Positions 46,976 to 55,676 of a DNA stretch of 64,000 nucleotides are shown here, in pieces. Both the position numbers and the translations under genes were made by a program. The notes below the pieces were generated by a model. That model had not been told where the DNA came from. It did no database searches and worked only from the letters and a program-made list of their open reading frames with translations. Source of the DNA: Streptomyces tanashiensis (GTDB lineage: Bacteria; Actinomycetota; Actinomycetes; Streptomycetales; Streptomycetaceae); contig NZ_BMRZ01000003.1 of NCBI RefSeq assembly GCF_014648895.1, forward strand, positions 930,001-994,000. Reading direction: 5' to 3'. The first letter of the stretch is position 1. Each line of letters starts with the position of its first letter.

Positions 46976-49063
46976 TCAGCGCGCGGCGGCGGCCACGGAT
47001 TCCCGCGCGGCGGCGACGATCGCCTCCGGCGTGAAACCGAACTCGCGGAAGAGGACCTTCGCGTCCGCCGAGGCACCGAAGTGCTCCAGGGAGACGATCC
47101 GGCCGGCGTCACCGACGTACTTGTGCCAGGTGAGACCGATACCGGCCTCGACCGCGACCCGGGCCTTGACCGACGGCGGCAGGACCGAGTCCTTGTACGC
47201 CTGGTCCTGCTCCTCGAACCACTCCACGGACGGCATCGAGACCACACGGGTCGGGACGCCGGCGGCCTGGAGCTGCTCGCGGGCCTCGACGGCCAGGTGC
47301 ACCTCGGAGCCCGTGCCGATCAGCACGACCTGGGCTTCGCCGCCCTCGGCGTCGAACAGCACGTAGCCGCCCTTGACCGTGTCCTCGTTCGGCGCGTACG
47401 TCGGCACACCCTGGCGGGTGAGCGCGAGGCCGTGCGGGGCGCCCTTGCCGAAGACCTTCGTGTGACGCTGCATGATCTCGCGCCAGGCGATCGCCGTCTC
47501 GTTGGCGTCGGCCGGACGGACCACGTTCAGACCCGGGATCGCGCGCAGCGAGGCCAGGTGCTCGACCGGCTGGTGCGTCGGGCCGTCCTCGCCCAGACCG
47601 ATCGAGTCGTGGGTCCAGACGTAGGTCACGGGCAGGTGCATCAGCGCGGAGAGACGCACCGCGTTGCGCATGTAGTCGGAGAACACCAGGAAGGTGCCGC
47701 CGTAGATGCGCGTGTTGCCGTGCAGGGCGATGCCGTTCATCTCCGCGGCCATGGAGTGCTCGCGGATGCCGAAGTGGATCGTCCGGCCGTACTTGTCGGC
47801 CTCCGGCAGCGGGTTGCCCTCGGGCAGGAACGACGAGTCCTTGTCGATCGTCGTGTTGTTCGAGCCGGCGAGGTCGGCCGAGCCGCCCCACAGCTCCGGG
47901 ATGACGGCGCCGAGCGCCTTGAGGACCTGGCCCGAGGCGGCACGGGTGGCGACACCCTTGCCCGGCTCGAACACCGGGAGCTTGTCGGCCCAGCCGGCCG
48001 GCAGCTCGTTCGCCTGGATGCGGTCGAACTCGGCGGCGCGCTCCGGGTTGGCCGTACGCCACTCCGCGAGCTGCTTCTCCCACGCAGCGCGGGCCTCGCG
48101 GCCGCGGTCGCCGAGCGCGCGGGTGTGCGCGATGACGTCGTCGCCGACCTCGAAGGTCTGCTCCGGGTCGAAGCCCAGGACGCGCTTGGTGGCCGCGATC
48201 TCCTCGTCGCCGAGCGCCGAGCCGTGCGCGGCCTCGGTGTTCTGCGCGTTCGGGGCGGGCCAGGCGATGATCGAGCGCATCGCGATGAACGACGGACGCT
48301 CGGTCTCGGCCTCGGCGGCCTTGATCGCCGCGTACAGCGCGGCCGGGTCCAGGTCGCCGTTCGACTGCGGCTCGACGCGCTGGACGTGCCAGCCGTACGC
48401 CTCGTACCGCTTCATCGTGTCCTCGGACACGGCCGTCTCGGTGTCGCCCTCGATCGAGATGTGGTTGTCGTCCCACAGCAGGATCAGGTTGCCGAGCTTC
48501 TGGTGGCCGGCGAGGGAGGACGCCTCCGCGGAGATGCCCTCCTGCAGGCAGCCGTCACCGGCGATCGCGTAGATCCGGTGGTCGAACGGCGAGGCGCCGG
48601 TGGCAGCCTCCGGGTCGAACAGACCGCGCTCGAAGCGGGCGGCCATCGCCATGCCCACGGCGTTGGCGACACCCTGGCCCAGCGGGCCCGTGGTCGTCTC
48701 GACGGCGGCGGTGTGGCCGTACTCCGGGTGACCGGGGGTCTTCGAACCCCAGGTGCGGAAGGCCTTCAGATCGTCCAGCTCAAGCCCGAAGCCACCCAGG
48801 TACAGCTGGGTGTAGAGGGTCAGGGACGAGTGTCCCGCGGAGAGGACGAACCGGTCGCGCCCGACCCACTCGGGGTCGGCCGGGTCGTGCCGCATCACCT
48901 TCTGGAAGAGGGTGTACGCGGCGGGCGCCAGGCTCATCGCCGTACCGGGATGGCCGTTGCCGACCTTCTGTACGGCGTCCGCGGCCAGGATGCGGGCGGT
49001 GTCGACAGCCCGCTGGTCCAACTCGGTCCACTCGAGGTCTGTGGTGGTCGGCTTAGTGCTCAC
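46976..49063 (-). CDS. tkt: Transketolase
   Basis: A 695-residue thiamine-diphosphate enzyme. The TPP motif GDGCLQEGISAEASSLAGHQKLGNLILLWDDN is split over residues about 165-196; GNGHPGTAMSLAPAAY is the N-terminal His motif and FGIREHSMAAEMNGIALHG the catalytic Glu region of the Pyr domain. GTG start at 49063. First gene of the pentose-phosphate operon, with its promoter in the 348-nt divergent gap shared with ctaB. Confidence 0.98.
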   Translation of the reverse strand: MSTKPTTTDLEWTELDQRAVDTARILAADAVQKVGNGHPGTAMSLAPAAYTLFQKVMRHDPADPEWVGRDRFVLSAGHSSLTLYTQLYLGGFGLELDDLKAFRTWGSKTPGHPEYGHTAAVETTTGPLGQGVANAVGMAMAARFERGLFDPEAATGASPFDHRIYAIAGDGCLQEGISAEASSLAGHQKLGNLILLWDDNHISIEGDTETAVSEDTMKRYEAYGWHVQRVEPQSNGDLDPAALYAAIKAAEAETERPSFIAMRSIIAWPAPNAQNTEAAHGSALGDEEIAATKRVLGFDPEQTFEVGDDVIAHTRALGDRGREARAAWEKQLAEWRTANPERAAEFDRIQANELPAGWADKLPVFEPGKGVATRAASGQVLKALGAVIPELWGGSADLAGSNNTTIDKDSSFLPEGNPLPEADKYGRTIHFGIREHSMAAEMNGIALHGNTRIYGGTFLVFSDYMRNAVRLSALMHLPVTYVWTHDSIGLGEDGPTHQPVEHLASLRAIPGLNVVRPADANETAIAWREIMQRHTKVFGKGAPHGLALTRQGVPTYAPNEDTVKGGYVLFDAEGGEAQVVLIGTGSEVHLAVEAREQLQAAGVPTRVVSMPSVEWFEEQDQAYKDSVLPPSVKARVAVEAGIGLTWHKYVGDAGRIVSLEHFGASADAKVLFREFGFTPEAIVAAARESVAAAAR

Positions 49064-49411
49064 CCTGGGTCAGGGCTCCTCTCCACATGTCTTAAGCCGG
49101 TGACTGAGGGTGTACCGGCGTTGTCGAGCCTACCCCCGCGGAACGCCCCTCTTTTCGTGTCCATGCCCCTCAAATGAGCGGAGAAATGAAAGGACACAGC
49201 AAGAGTGCCGGTGGTCGTGGGAGTTCGCCTCCCGAGCCACGCCCGGAGCCGCCTCCGAACCGTGTCCACCCCTTGGGACGTACCGCACCAACACGACCCC
49301 ACCCCCGCGAAGATCGGCGTCTGGGCAACGTCTACAGTGGCGTGGTACGCGCAAGCTTTACCCCGTCTTCACTCGGGGAGCTTGCTGGGAATTTCTCTGT
49401 CAGGGGTGTGC
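49064..49411. other. Divergent promoter region tkt / ctaB
   Basis: A 348-nt gap between divergent starts. I find no gene in it: frames that are open here lack coding character. It contains AT-richer patches (GAGAAATGAAAGGACAC near 49181; GGGAATTTCTCTG near 49388) and a possible ctaB -10 (TACAGT near 49334). No clear operator is visible. Confidence 0.5.
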
Positions 49412-50359
49412 GTGACGGCCGTCGAGTCCCGACCCGCAGGGGTCGTCTTGACTCCCAGCCCGGGGGGCCATCGGCCGTTCGGGGCCCGCGTCAAGGCATT
49501 CGTGGCGCTGACCAAGCCGCGGATCATCGAACTGCTGCTCATCACGACCGTTCCGGTGATGTTCCTCGCCGAACAGGGCGTGCCGGATCTGTGGCTGGTG
49601 CTGGCCACCTGCTTCGGCGGCTATCTGTCGGCGGGCGGCGCGAACGCGCTGAACATGTACATCGACCGCGACATCGACGCCCTGATGGACCGCACCTCGC
49701 AGCGTCCGCTCGTCACGGGCGTGCTCACCCCGCGCGAGGGCCTGGTCTTCGGCCTCACCCTCGCCGTGGTCTCCACGCTGTGGTTCGGTCTGCTGGTCAA
49801 CTGGCTGTCCGCCGCCCTCTCGCTCGGCGCGCTCCTCTTCTACGTCGTGATCTACACGATGATCCTGAAGCGGCGCACCGCGCAGAACATCGTCTGGGGC
49901 GGCATCGCCGGCTGCCTGCCGGTGCTCATCGGCTGGTCGGCCGTGACCAACTCGATGTCGTGGGCCGCGGTCATCCTCTTCCTCGTCATCTTCTTCTGGA
50001 CGCCGCCGCACTACTGGCCGCTGTCGATGAAGGTGAAGGAGGACTACGCACGCGCGGGCGTGCCGATGCTGCCGGTCCTCGCCTCCAACAAGGTCGTCGC
50101 CAAGCAGATCGTGATCTACAGCTGGGTCATGGTCGCCGTCTCCCTGCTGCTCACCCCGCTCGGCTACACGGGCTGGTTCTACACGGCGGTGGCACTGGTC
50201 ACCGGCGGCTGGTGGCTCTGGGAGGCGCACGCGCTCCTGAACCGCGCCAAGGCCGAGGTGACGGGCGCCAAGCTCAAGGAGATGCGCCTCTTCCACTGGT
50301 CCATCACCTACGTCTCGCTGCTCTTCGTGGCGGTCGCGGTGGACCCCTTCCTGCGCTGA
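49412..50359 (+). CDS. ctaB: Protoheme IX farnesyltransferase (heme O synthase)
   Basis: A 315-residue membrane enzyme of the UbiA family that adds farnesyl to heme B for aa3-type oxidases. The prenyl-diphosphate motif [18 protein letters not shown] and the second block [16 protein letters not shown] are present, with about nine TM segments. The GTG at 49412 ([10 protein letters not shown]) has AGGGG 5 nt upstream; a GTG two codons earlier is also possible. An open frame further upstream to 49205 lacks family similarity. It works together with ctaA at 52048. Confidence 0.95.
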   Translation: MTAVESRPAGVVLTPSPGGHRPFGARVKAFVALTKPRIIELLLITTVPVMFLAEQGVPDLWLVLATCFGGYLSAGGANALNMYIDRDIDALMDRTSQRPLVTGVLTPREGLVFGLTLAVVSTLWFGLLVNWLSAALSLGALLFYVVIYTMILKRRTAQNIVWGGIAGCLPVLIGWSAVTNSMSWAAVILFLVIFFWTPPHYWPLSMKVKEDYARAGVPMLPVLASNKVVAKQIVIYSWVMVAVSLLLTPLGYTGWFYTAVALVTGGWWLWEAHALLNRAKAEVTGAKLKEMRLFHWSITYVSLLFVAVAVDPFLR

Positions 50360-50464
50360 GACACCCGCTCATCTGATCGTGTACGGCCGACGGCCGGGCC
50401 ACGTGGGACAGCCCACACGGCCCGGCCGTCGCCACTGGATCTACCCCTCGGTAGCATCCGTGTC

Positions 50465-50785
50465 ATGGCAGAAACGAAGCAGGAAGAGCGCAAGGCGGCC
50501 AAGCTCGCCAAGGAGATCCAGGCCTTCTCCAAGGCGCACGGCGGCTCCGAGGGGCACCTCGCGCACATCGGCCAGGCGGGCACCCGGATCGTCCTGGTCG
50601 GCACGGACGGCGGCTGGGGCGACCTCGTCGCGCCGACCTACGCGGTCGCGCAGAAGGCCGCCGAGAAGGCCGGCCTGACCCTCCACGAGGAGTTCGACGG
50701 CGAGTTCGCCGCCAAGGTCGCCACCGGCCCGTACGAGTGGACCCGGATGGCCGGTATCCAGATCGGCGGCCCCTCCAACAGCTGA
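50465..50785 (+). CDS. Conserved small actinobacterial protein, function unknown
   Basis: A 106-residue soluble protein: a Lys/Glu-rich N-terminal helix (MAETKQEERKAAKLAKEIQAFSKAHGG), then a compact alpha/beta part (GTRIVLVGTDGGWGDLVAPTYAVAQKAAEKAG, TGPYEWTRMAGIQIGG). I recognise it only as a protein conserved among Streptomyces. The -10-like TAGCAT ends 7 nt before the ATG and no ribosome site is present, so the mRNA may be leaderless. Confidence 0.8.
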   Translation: MAETKQEERKAAKLAKEIQAFSKAHGGSEGHLAHIGQAGTRIVLVGTDGGWGDLVAPTYAVAQKAAEKAGLTLHEEFDGEFAAKVATGPYEWTRMAGIQIGGPSNS

Positions 50786-50816
50786 GGCAACAACCTCGCG
50801 CGGGGCTCACCCGTTA

Positions 50817-50840
50817 GGACGTGTGGAGACACGTCCACAC
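50817..50840. promoter_or_regulatory. Two overlapping hairpins before the amidohydrolase gene
   Basis: GGACGTGT-GGAG-ACACGTCC (50817-50836) is a perfect 8-bp stem. GTGTGGA-GACACG-TCCACAC (50821-50840) is an overlapping perfect 7-bp stem. The two exclude each other and lie 16 nt before the start codon. Confidence 0.5.
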
Positions 50841-50855
50841 AGGGAGCCCCCCGAG

Positions 50856-51956
50856 ATGATCGACACGCCGAACCTGGTGGACCAGTACTGCCACGGGGTG
50901 CTCCGTACGGAGCTCGGCCTCGGCACCTTCGAGGCCCGCCTCGGCGCCCACCTGGGCGGGTCCGCGGCCCTGCCCGCCGCGGGCACCACCTTCTTCGACA
51001 CCCAGACCGGCTTCGCCGTGCGCCGCTGGTGCCCGCCGCTCCTCGGCCTGGAACCGCACTGCCCGCCCGCGCGCTACCTCGCCCGCCGCCGGGAGCTCGG
51101 CGCCGCAGAGGCGGGCCGCCGCCTGCTGCGCGCCTCCGGGATCTCCACATACCTGGTCGACACCGGGCTCCCCGGCGACCTCACGGGCCCCGCCGAGCTC
51201 GGTGCCGCGGGCGCCGCCGAGGCCCACGAGATCGTCCGTCTCGAACGCCTCGCCGAGCAGGTCGCCGACACCTCGGGCACGGTCGAGGCCTTCCTAGCCA
51301 ACCTCGCCGAGGCCGTCCACGGGGCAGCCGCCGACGCCGTGGCCCTCGCCTCCGGGGCGGGAGCGCGCCAGGGGCTCGCGAGCGCCCCCGAACCGCCCGG
51401 TCCGGGAGAGGTACGCGGGGCCGCGGGGCGCTGGCTCGCCGCCCGTCCCGTGGGCGGGAGGCTCACCGACCCCGTCCTGCTGCGCCATCTGCTCTGGATC
51501 GCCGTCACCGCCGGGCGGCCCCTCCAGCTGCACACGGGGGACCGGGATCCGGCCGCCCTGGCCGGCTTCGCCGCCGCCACCGCGGGCCTCGGCGCCGACC
51601 TCGTCCTGCTGCACGCCTATCCGCACCACCGGACGGCGGCCCACCTGACCGGACTCCACCCGCACGTGTACGCCGACCTCGGCCCCGCCCTCGCCCACAC
51701 CGGCGCCCGGGCGGCGGCCGTCCTCGCAGAGGTCCTGGAGCGCGCGCCGTTCGGCAAGCTGCTGTTCTCCAGCGGCGCCCGTGGACTGCCCGAGCTCCAC
51801 GTGGTCGCGGCCAGCGCGTTCCGCTCGGCGCTCACCCGGGTCCTCGGCGAGTGGGTCATGGACGGCGCCTGGTCCCGTACGGACGCGCAGCGGGTGGCCG
51901 GGATGATCGCGGCGGAGAACGCGAAGCGGGTCTACCGGCTCACGGGGAGCCGATAG
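50856..51956 (+). CDS. Amidohydrolase-family protein (FluG N-terminal-like)
   Basis: A 366-residue TIM-barrel metal-dependent hydrolase relative. Features: NLVDQYCHGVLRTEL near the N-terminus (in place of the usual HxH), PLQLHTGDRD, LVLLHAYPHHRTAAHL, VYADLGPAL and LLFSSGARGLPELHVVAA. This order resembles the amidohydrolase half of FluG-type proteins and related glutamine-synthetase-linked hydrolases. The first metal motif is reduced (QYCH), so activity is uncertain. ATG at 50856 after AGGGAG; an in-frame GTG/ATG further up lies in the hairpins. Confidence 0.82.
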   Translation: MIDTPNLVDQYCHGVLRTELGLGTFEARLGAHLGGSAALPAAGTTFFDTQTGFAVRRWCPPLLGLEPHCPPARYLARRRELGAAEAGRRLLRASGISTYLVDTGLPGDLTGPAELGAAGAAEAHEIVRLERLAEQVADTSGTVEAFLANLAEAVHGAAADAVALASGAGARQGLASAPEPPGPGEVRGAAGRWLAARPVGGRLTDPVLLRHLLWIAVTAGRPLQLHTGDRDPAALAGFAAATAGLGADLVLLHAYPHHRTAAHLTGLHPHVYADLGPALAHTGARAAAVLAEVLERAPFGKLLFSSGARGLPELHVVAASAFRSALTRVLGEWVMDGAWSRTDAQRVAGMIAAENAKRVYRLTGSR

Positions 51957-51962
51957 ACCCGT

Positions 51963-52003
51963 CGGGATCCGGGATCCGGGATCCGGGATCCGGGATCCGG
52001 GAT
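51963..52003. repeat. Tandem CGGGATC heptamer array
   Basis: Five exact CGGGATC units (51963-51997) and a partial sixth occupy the gap between convergent genes. A degenerate continuation (GGATCCGG, GGATTCTGGATCCGGGATCC) runs to about 52040. Every junction creates GGATCC palindromes, so many hairpin registers are possible. It may double as a terminator and is prone to slippage. Confidence 0.85.
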
Positions 52004-52047
52004 ACAGGATCCGGATGATGGATTCTGGATCCGGGATCCAAACGCCG

Positions 52048-53010
52048 TCAGGCCGTGGCCGCGAGTTCCGGGTCCGCCTGGGCCGGGATCCCGGCCGTGG
52101 GGAGCGGGCGCTCGCGCAGGCTCAGGGCCAGGCGCAGGACCGCGATCCACATCAGCGAGGAGCCGAGCATGTGGGCGGCGACCAGGAGCTCGGGGACCCC
52201 GGTGAAGTACTGGACGTAGCCGATCGCCCCCTGCGCGAGGAGCACGATCAGCAGGTCGCGGGCGCGGGCCCTGGTGTCGTCCGGGGCGTCCACCACGCGC
52301 AGGACCAGCCACATGGCGAGCGCGAGGGCGCAGACGACCCAGGCGGCGATCGCGTGGATGTGGGCGGCGTCCGTCCAGTCCCACGGCATGCGCGGGACGT
52401 CGCTGCTGTCACCGGCGTGCTTGCCGGCGCCGGTCACCGTCGTGCCGAGCACGATCAGCAGGGCGGAGGCGATCGTGATCGCCCAGGACAGCTTCCGGAC
52501 CGGGCGGGGCACGCGGGGCCGGGGGGCGGTGTCGCCCTCGCCGGTGCGGTGCCAGGTGATGACGGCGACCGTGAGCAGGGAGTTCGCGGCGATGAAGTGG
52601 CCGGCCACCGTCCACGGGTTGAGGCCCATCCACACCGTGATGCCGCCGATGACGGCGTTGCTCATCACGATCCAGAACTGGGCCCAGCCGAGCCGGGTGA
52701 GCCCGCGGCGCCACGGCTTGGTGGACCGGGCGGCGATGATCGCCCAGCCGACGGCCGCCGACAGGACGTACGTCAGCATCCGGTTGCCGAACTCGATCGC
52801 GCCGCGGTAGCCCTGCTCGGGGGTCACGATGAGGCTGTCGTCCGTGCACTTCGGCCAGGTGTCGCAGCCGAGACCGGAACCGGTCAGCCGGACCGCGCCG
52901 CCCGTGACGATGATGAGGACGCTCATCACGACGGCGGAGAGCGCGGCGCGCCGGAGCGTCCGGGGGGACGGGGTCCAGCGCTGGGCGATGGAGGCGAGGG
53001 GGGTCTGCAC
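52048..53010 (-). CDS. ctaA: Heme A synthase (COX15/CtaA)
   Basis: A 320-residue, eight-TM enzyme that oxidises heme O to heme A for cytochrome oxidase. The four heme-ligand histidines appear in VAGHFIAAN, ITWHRTG, DAAHIHAIAAW and LVAAHMLGSS. A cysteine pair, GCDTWPKC, lies in the first external loop, as in Bacillus and actinobacterial enzymes. GTG start at 53010, with TACGAT 7 nt upstream (leaderless candidate). The ABC transporter genes lie just upstream on the same strand. Confidence 0.95.
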   Translation of the reverse strand: MQTPLASIAQRWTPSPRTLRRAALSAVVMSVLIIVTGGAVRLTGSGLGCDTWPKCTDDSLIVTPEQGYRGAIEFGNRMLTYVLSAAVGWAIIAARSTKPWRRGLTRLGWAQFWIVMSNAVIGGITVWMGLNPWTVAGHFIAANSLLTVAVITWHRTGEGDTAPRPRVPRPVRKLSWAITIASALLIVLGTTVTGAGKHAGDSSDVPRMPWDWTDAAHIHAIAAWVVCALALAMWLVLRVVDAPDDTRARARDLLIVLLAQGAIGYVQYFTGVPELLVAAHMLGSSLMWIAVLRLALSLRERPLPTAGIPAQADPELAATA

Positions 53011-53083
53011 GGGCCCTATCGTAGGACGGCGCTTGTGCGCGCTTTCACGAGGGGGGCGTATATGGCGGAACGGAACCTTACGG

Positions 53084-53848
53084 TTACTCCCAGCGGAAGA
53101 ACCGGGCCGCCGCCCCGAGGCCCAGGACCGCCCAGACGGCCAGGATCAGGGCGTCGCCCCACGGCATCGAGGCCCCGTCCCGGAGGACGTCGCGCAGGCC
53201 GTCGGAGAGCGCGGAGATCGGGAGCAGCGCGAGCACGTCACCCGCGGCGCCGAACTTCTCCAGCGGGACGATGACCCCGCCGCCCACCAGGAGGAGCAGG
53301 AAGACCAGGTTGGCGGCGGCCAGGGTGGCCTCGGCCTTCAGCGTGCCGGCCATCAGCAGGCCGAGCCCCGAGAAGGCGGCCGTGCCGAGGACCAGGAGCA
53401 GCAGGACCGACAGGGGGTTGCCCTGCGGGGACCAGCCGAGCGCCAGGGCGATCGCCGTCAGGAGCGCGACCTGGAGGACCTCGGTGACGAGGACGGCGAG
53501 CGTCTTGGCGGTCATGAGCGCCCACCGGGGGAGCGGCGAGGCCCCGAGGCGCTTGAGCACCCCGTACCGCCGCTCGAAACCGGTCGCGATGGCCTGGCCG
53601 GTGAAGGCGGTGGACATCACGGCGAGCGCGAGGACGCCGGGGGTGAGGAAGTCGACGGCCTTGTCGTCCCCGGTGTCGACGATGTCGACGGTGGAGAACA
53701 GGACCAGGAGCAGCGAGGGGATGATCACGGTCAGGAGCAGCTGCTCGCCGTTGCGCAGCAGCATCCTGGTCTCCAGGGCGGTCTGTGCGGCGATCATCCG
53801 CCCGACGGGGGCGGCCCCCGGCCTCGGCGCGTACGTACCCGTGCTCAT
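53084..53848 (-). CDS. ABC-2 type exporter permease
   Basis: A 254-residue membrane protein with six TM segments. IPSLLLVLFSTVDIV, FLTPGVLALAVMSTAFTGQAIATGFERRYGVLKRLGASPL and the end block LLPISALSDGLRDVLRDG are typical of ABC-2 (DrrB-like) permeases. The ATG overlaps the ATPase stop by 4 nt, so the pair is one transporter. Possible exports include drugs, lipids or a heme-related compound given the ctaA neighbour; the substrate is not known. Confidence 0.9.
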   Translation of the reverse strand: MSTGTYAPRPGAAPVGRMIAAQTALETRMLLRNGEQLLLTVIIPSLLLVLFSTVDIVDTGDDKAVDFLTPGVLALAVMSTAFTGQAIATGFERRYGVLKRLGASPLPRWALMTAKTLAVLVTEVLQVALLTAIALALGWSPQGNPLSVLLLLVLGTAAFSGLGLLMAGTLKAEATLAAANLVFLLLLVGGGVIVPLEKFGAAGDVLALLPISALSDGLRDVLRDGASMPWGDALILAVWAVLGLGAAARFFRWE

Positions 53849-54780
53849 CCGCGCAGCTCCCTGCCGGTCAGTTCCAGAAAGACGTCTTCGAGGGTGTGGC
53901 GTTCGACGGAGATGCCGTCGGGCATGACGCCGTGCTGGGCGCACCAGGTGGTGACGGTGGCCAGCAGCTGCGGGTCGACGGTGCCGGTGATCCGGTACGT
54001 GCCGGGGAGCGGTTCCGCGGCGGCCGAGCCGTCCGGCAGCGCCTTGAGCAGGGAGCCCAGGTCGAGGCCGGGGCGGCCGGTGAAGCGCAGGGTGTTCTCG
54101 GCGCCGCCGCGGCAGAGCTGCTCGGGGCTGCCCTGGGCGGCGACGCGCCCGGCGTCGATGATGGCGACGTCGTCGGCCAGCTCCTCGGCCTCCTGCATGA
54201 AGTGGGTGGTGAGGACGACGGTCACGCCGTCGGCGCGCAGCTCGCGGACCAGGTCCCAGGTGGCGCGGCGGGCCTGCGGGTCCAGTCCGGCGGTGGGCTC
54301 GTCGAGGAAGACGAGCTCGGGGCGGCCGACGACGGCCATGGCGAGCGCGAGGCGCTGCTGCTGGCCGCCGGAGAGGCGCCGGTAGGTGGTGCGGCCGCAG
54401 GAGCCGAGGCCGAGCCGCTCGATCAGGGCGTCCACGTCCAGCGGGTGGGCGTGCAGTTTCGCCATGTGGCGGAGCATCTCGTCGGCGCGGGCGCCGGAGT
54501 AGACGCCGCCCGACTGGAGCATCACGCCGATCCGGGGCCGCAGGGCGGCGGCGTCGGCGACCGGGTCGAGGCCGAGGACGCGGACGGTGCCGCCGTCGGG
54601 CCTGCGGTATCCCTCGCAGGTCTCGATGGTCGTGGTCTTGCCGGCCCCGTTGGGGCCGAGGACCGCGGTGACGGTGCCCGCGCGGACGTCGAGGTCGAGG
54701 CCGTCGACGGCGGTCTTGTTCCCGTACCGCTTGAGCAGGCCACGTACCTGGACGACGCTGCCGACGGACTCGTTTGACAT
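53845..54780 (-). CDS. ABC transporter ATP-binding protein (DrrA-like)
   Basis: A 311-residue ATPase. Walker A LGPNGAGKTTTIETCEG, Q-loop MLQSGGVYSGA, signature YRRLSGGQQQRLALAMA, Walker B LVFLDEPTAGLDPQ and the H-loop VVLTTHFMQEAEELADD are all intact. The C-terminal 80 residues form the DrrA-type extension. The ATG at 54780 is preferred: TAGACT lies 7 nt upstream, suggesting a leaderless mRNA. The frame upstream of it covers the iron box and promoter. An iron box lies about 80 nt before the start. Confidence 0.92.
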   Translation of the reverse strand: MSNESVGSVVQVRGLLKRYGNKTAVDGLDLDVRAGTVTAVLGPNGAGKTTTIETCEGYRRPDGGTVRVLGLDPVADAAALRPRIGVMLQSGGVYSGARADEMLRHMAKLHAHPLDVDALIERLGLGSCGRTTYRRLSGGQQQRLALAMAVVGRPELVFLDEPTAGLDPQARRATWDLVRELRADGVTVVLTTHFMQEAEELADDVAIIDAGRVAAQGSPEQLCRGGAENTLRFTGRPGLDLGSLLKALPDGSAAAEPLPGTYRITGTVDPQLLATVTTWCAQHGVMPDGISVERHTLEDVFLELTGRELRG

Positions 54781-54860
54781 GCCGGGAAGTCTAGAGAGCG
54801 GGTGCGGGGTCGCGGTGCCCGGGGCCGCGGATTCATCCCACGAATGATCGTTTCCGCAGG

Positions 54861-54879
54861 TCAGGTAAGCCTTACCTGA
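54861..54879. promoter_or_regulatory. Iron box (DmdR/IdeR/DtxR-type operator)
   Basis: TCAGGTAAGCCTTACCTGA is a perfect 19-bp palindrome (9-bp arms, one central base). It matches the DtxR-family iron box TWAGGTWAGSCTWACCTWA apart from the outer T-to-C and its mirror. It lies 80 nt before the ABC-ATPase start and 72 nt before sufR, so it may control either or both by iron. Confidence 0.85.
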
Positions 54880-54937
54880 GTGATGCACGGCACCGTCGTC
54901 GGTTCGGACGCCGCTTGTCACTCCTCGATTAATTACG

Positions 54938-54951
54938 CAACAATGGCGTTG
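54938..54951. promoter_or_regulatory. SufR operator (CAAC-N6-GTTG) at the sufR start
   Basis: CAACAATGGCGTTG has exactly the CAAC-N6-GTTG form I recall as the SufR site in Streptomyces avermitilis. Its last base is the first base of the sufR GTG start codon. No ribosome site is present, so the transcript may be leaderless and the site would cover the transcription start. Confidence 0.8.
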
Positions 54952-55676
54952 TGAAAAACGTTGGCGCGGCTCCGGTGGAGGAACTCGCGACCCGGGAGCG
55001 TTCCACGCGCAACCGGGTCGCGCGGTCGATCCTGGATCACGGTCCCTCGACCGTCGCCGACCTGGCCGAACGGCTCCGCCTCACCCAGGCGGCCGTCCGC
55101 CGCCACCTCGACTCGCTGGTCGCCGAGAACGTCGTCGAGGCCCGCGAGAAACGCGTCTACGGGACCCGGGCCCGTGGCCGCCCCGCGAAGGTCTTCGCGC
55201 TCACCGACTGCGGCCGGGACGCCTTCGACCAGTCCTACGACTCCCTCGCCGTCGAGGCGCTCCGCTGGATCGAGCGCAACGCCGGAGGCGAGGCGGCCGT
55301 CGCCGCCTTCGCCCGCGACCGGATCGAGGCGCAGGCCGGGGCGTACCGCGAGGCCGTCGAGGCGGCCGAGCCCGCGCAGCGGACCGAGGCGCTGGCCAAG
55401 GCCCTCACGGCGGACGGGTACGCTGCCACTGCGCGGAACGCGCCGGTCGGCGAGCAGCTCTGCCAGCACCACTGCCCGGTGGCCCACGTCGCCGAGCAGT
55501 ACCCCCAGCTGTGCGAGGCGGAGACGGAATTCTTCTCCCGCCTCTTGGGAACGCACGTCCAGCGTCTGGCCACCATCGCGCATGGTGACGGCGTCTGCAC
55601 CACGTTCATCCCGCACAGCGCCCCACAGACCACCGAATCAGCATCCGTAAGCACGGCCGGGAGGAACCCCGCATGA
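54951..55676 (+). CDS. sufR: SUF operon repressor SufR (DeoR/ArsR-like HTH, Fe-S)
   Basis: A 241-residue winged-helix regulator. The HTH is at [32 protein letters not shown] (about 31-62), the wing at [10 protein letters not shown]. Cysteines 171, 175 and 188 (LCQHHC and QLCEAE) fit the Fe-S cluster ligands of SufR. With a cluster it should repress the suf operon through the CAAC-N6-GTTG site at its own start. GTG start; the stop overlaps sufB by 4 nt. Confidence 0.93.
   Translation: MKNVGAAPVEELATRERSTRNRVARSILDHGPSTVADLAERLRLTQAAVRRHLDSLVAENVVEAREKRVYGTRARGRPAKVFALTDCGRDAFDQSYDSLAVEALRWIERNAGGEAAVAAFARDRIEAQAGAYREAVEAAEPAQRTEALAKALTADGYAATARNAPVGEQLCQHHCPVAHVAEQYPQLCEAETEFFSRLLGTHVQRLATIAHGDGVCTTFIPHSAPQTTESASVSTAGRNPA

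Noticed and set aside
49205-49411. Longer N-terminus for ctaB
   Set aside because: The frame is open, but the extra 69 residues have no family similarity and the GTG at 49412 has a good ribosome site.
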